Origin: an uncultured Bacteroidota bacterium
GTDB lineage: Bacteria > Bacteroidota > Bacteroidia > Bacteroidales > 4484-276
Assembly: GCA_903930725.1 (NCBI GenBank)
Contig: CAIYZW010000390.1
Span: 1-6,633 of the forward strand
Direction: 5' to 3'
DNA: 6,633 nt
Shown: positions 5,755 through 6,633 of the stretch, one piece after another
Numbering within the stretch: the stretch's first letter is position 1
Layout: each line of letters opens with the position of its first letter
The notes under the pieces: model-generated
Told to the model about the DNA's origin: nothing
Seen by the model: only the letters and a program-made list of their open reading frames with translations
Databases searched by the model: none
Made by a program: the position numbers and the translations under genes

Positions 5755-6633
5755 TCATAAGCCCGGCATCCTGTCAGGCTTTGCGAAGACAGGGTTGGTC
5801 AAGAATTCTTCATCCCGCAAGGTTTTAATAAATGCCATTAAATCTGCCTTTTCGTTTGGCGTTAGCTGGATTCCGTCATTTACGATGTGGTGCATCAGCG
5901 GGTCAATGTACGGCGTGTTGATGAGATGTTTGGAATAAAACTCAATTACTTCGTCCAAAGTTTCAAATCGGCCATCGTGCATGTAAGGGCCGGTAAGTTC
6001 GATGTTTCGGAGGGTTGTGGCTTTGTAGGCGCCTTTTTCCATCGGGTCGCCGGTAATGCCAAAGCGGTCGAAAGGATCGCTAAAAACGGAATCTTTGCCG
6101 TTGTTGTAAAATTTATTGGTCGTAAAAAGCGGGTTTCCGGAGCCACCGTGACAATGAAAGCAATCTCCGCCTTCTTCGGTAGTGAAAAGCACGAAGCCAC
6201 GCAGCTCTTCCGGGCTGAGTTGCTCTTCACCGCGCATATATTTATCAAACTTTGAATCTGACGAAATCAACGTCCTGACAAACTGTGCGATGGCTTTGGC
6301 GATGCGGTCAGCCGTTACATCGTTGGTTCCGAAGGCTTTTTGGAAAAGTTCGGGATAGCCGTCAATATTTTTTATCGTGTTTACAACCTTTTCAGGAGAA
6401 GAATCAAACTCCGTTGGTGCTGAAATTACGATCAGTACGTCTTCCTCGATCGAACCAATACTTCCATCCCAGCCAAAAGTGCCCATGTTCCAAACCAGAT
6501 TTATCATCGGCAGCATGGCGTGATGCATGGATTGTCCGGTAACTCCAAAAGGGTAGGGGCGAGGTTGGCCAACCTCAAAACTGTTTTCCTGTTGATGGCA
6601 CGTAAAGCAGCTCATCAGCGAATCGGGATGCGT
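5755..6633 (-). CDS. Di-heme cytochrome c peroxidase / MauG family protein (5' end outside window)
   Basis: The frame is open to the window edge (THPDSL precedes the Met at 6615), so the 5' end is missing; 292 residues are visible. Counting from that internal Met, heme motifs are CFTCH (3-7) and CFHCH (152-156), each attaching one c-type heme. Other family marks: FGWDGSIGSIEE (48-58, the FWDGR-like block), IAKAIAQFVRTLISSDSKFDKYMRGE (105-130), KATTLRNIELTGPYMHDGRFETLDEVIEFY (198-227), and LTPNEKADLMAFIKTL (251-266) near the C-terminus. Such proteins act in the periplasm, reducing peroxide with electrons from small carriers or oxidising other substrates; c-type heme attachment requires export, so a signal peptide or lipoprotein signal should lie upstream. 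Typical length is about 330-400 residues, so perhaps 40-100 are missing. Whether it is a peroxidase or a MauG-like oxidase cannot be settled here. The stop is TGA at 5757-5755. Confidence 0.92.
   Translation of the reverse strand, partial: THPDSLMSCFTCHQQENSFEVGQPRPYPFGVTGQSMHHAMLPMINLVWNMGTFGWDGSIGSIEEDVLIVISAPTEFDSSPEKVVNTIKNIDGYPELFQKAFGTNDVTADRIAKAIAQFVRTLISSDSKFDKYMRGEEQLSPEELRGFVLFTTEEGGDCFHCHGGSGNPLFTTNKFYNNGKDSVFSDPFDRFGITGDPMEKGAYKATTLRNIELTGPYMHDGRFETLDEVIEFYSKHLINTPYIDPLMHHIVNDGIQLTPNEKADLMAFIKTLRDEEFLTNPVFAKPDRMPGL

Noticed and set aside
5887..6255. Plus-strand and second minus-strand open frames of 100-122 codons inside the peroxidase gene
   Set aside because: They overlap a gene with two heme motifs and full family conservation, so they are shadow frames.
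1..6633. CRISPR arrays, tRNA or rRNA genes, insertion sequences, integrase or phage genes
   Set aside because: No repeat-spacer pattern, tRNA-like cloverleaf, transposase or terminal inverted repeats were seen on either strand.

Overview
The window looks like chromosomal DNA from a member of the Bacteroidota. Four things point there: a secreted protein with a type IX secretion (Por) C-terminal sorting domain, promoter-like boxes of the TTTG / TAnnTTTG kind, start codons with A-rich leaders and almost no Shine-Dalgarno sequences, and family members that look Bacteroidota-like. The sequence does not fix the genus.

Plus strand, left half. The window opens inside the 3' end of eutC (small subunit of ethanolamine ammonia-lyase). 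About 340 bp without a confident gene follow, holding a weak promoter candidate and a possible decayed minus-strand reading frame. Then come a complete FMN-dependent nitronate monooxygenase/FabK-like gene (648-1589), a 290-bp spacer with two back-to-back hairpins and a promoter-like box, a secreted repeat protein with a type IX sorting domain (1880-3103), and a two-gene toxin-antitoxin-like module (DUF433 plus DUF5615 PIN-like, 3174-3766) behind a textbook Bacteroidota promoter.

Minus strand, right half. A YbiT-type ABC-F ATPase (3946-5556) converges on the toxin-antitoxin pair. The 179-bp gap between them holds a short tandem repeat. Upstream of the ABC-F gene is a 198-bp leader/promoter region with several inverted repeats, then a di-heme cytochrome c peroxidase/MauG-family gene (5755 to the window edge) whose 5' end lies outside the window.

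The genes do not form one pathway; this reads as a housekeeping-type region with one small accessory module. The most notable observation is in the ABC-F protein. Its degenerate motifs (second Walker A, second catalytic Glu, first signature) all fall in one of the two composite ATP sites, leaving the other site fully canonical. I did not find a clearly new multi-gene system.
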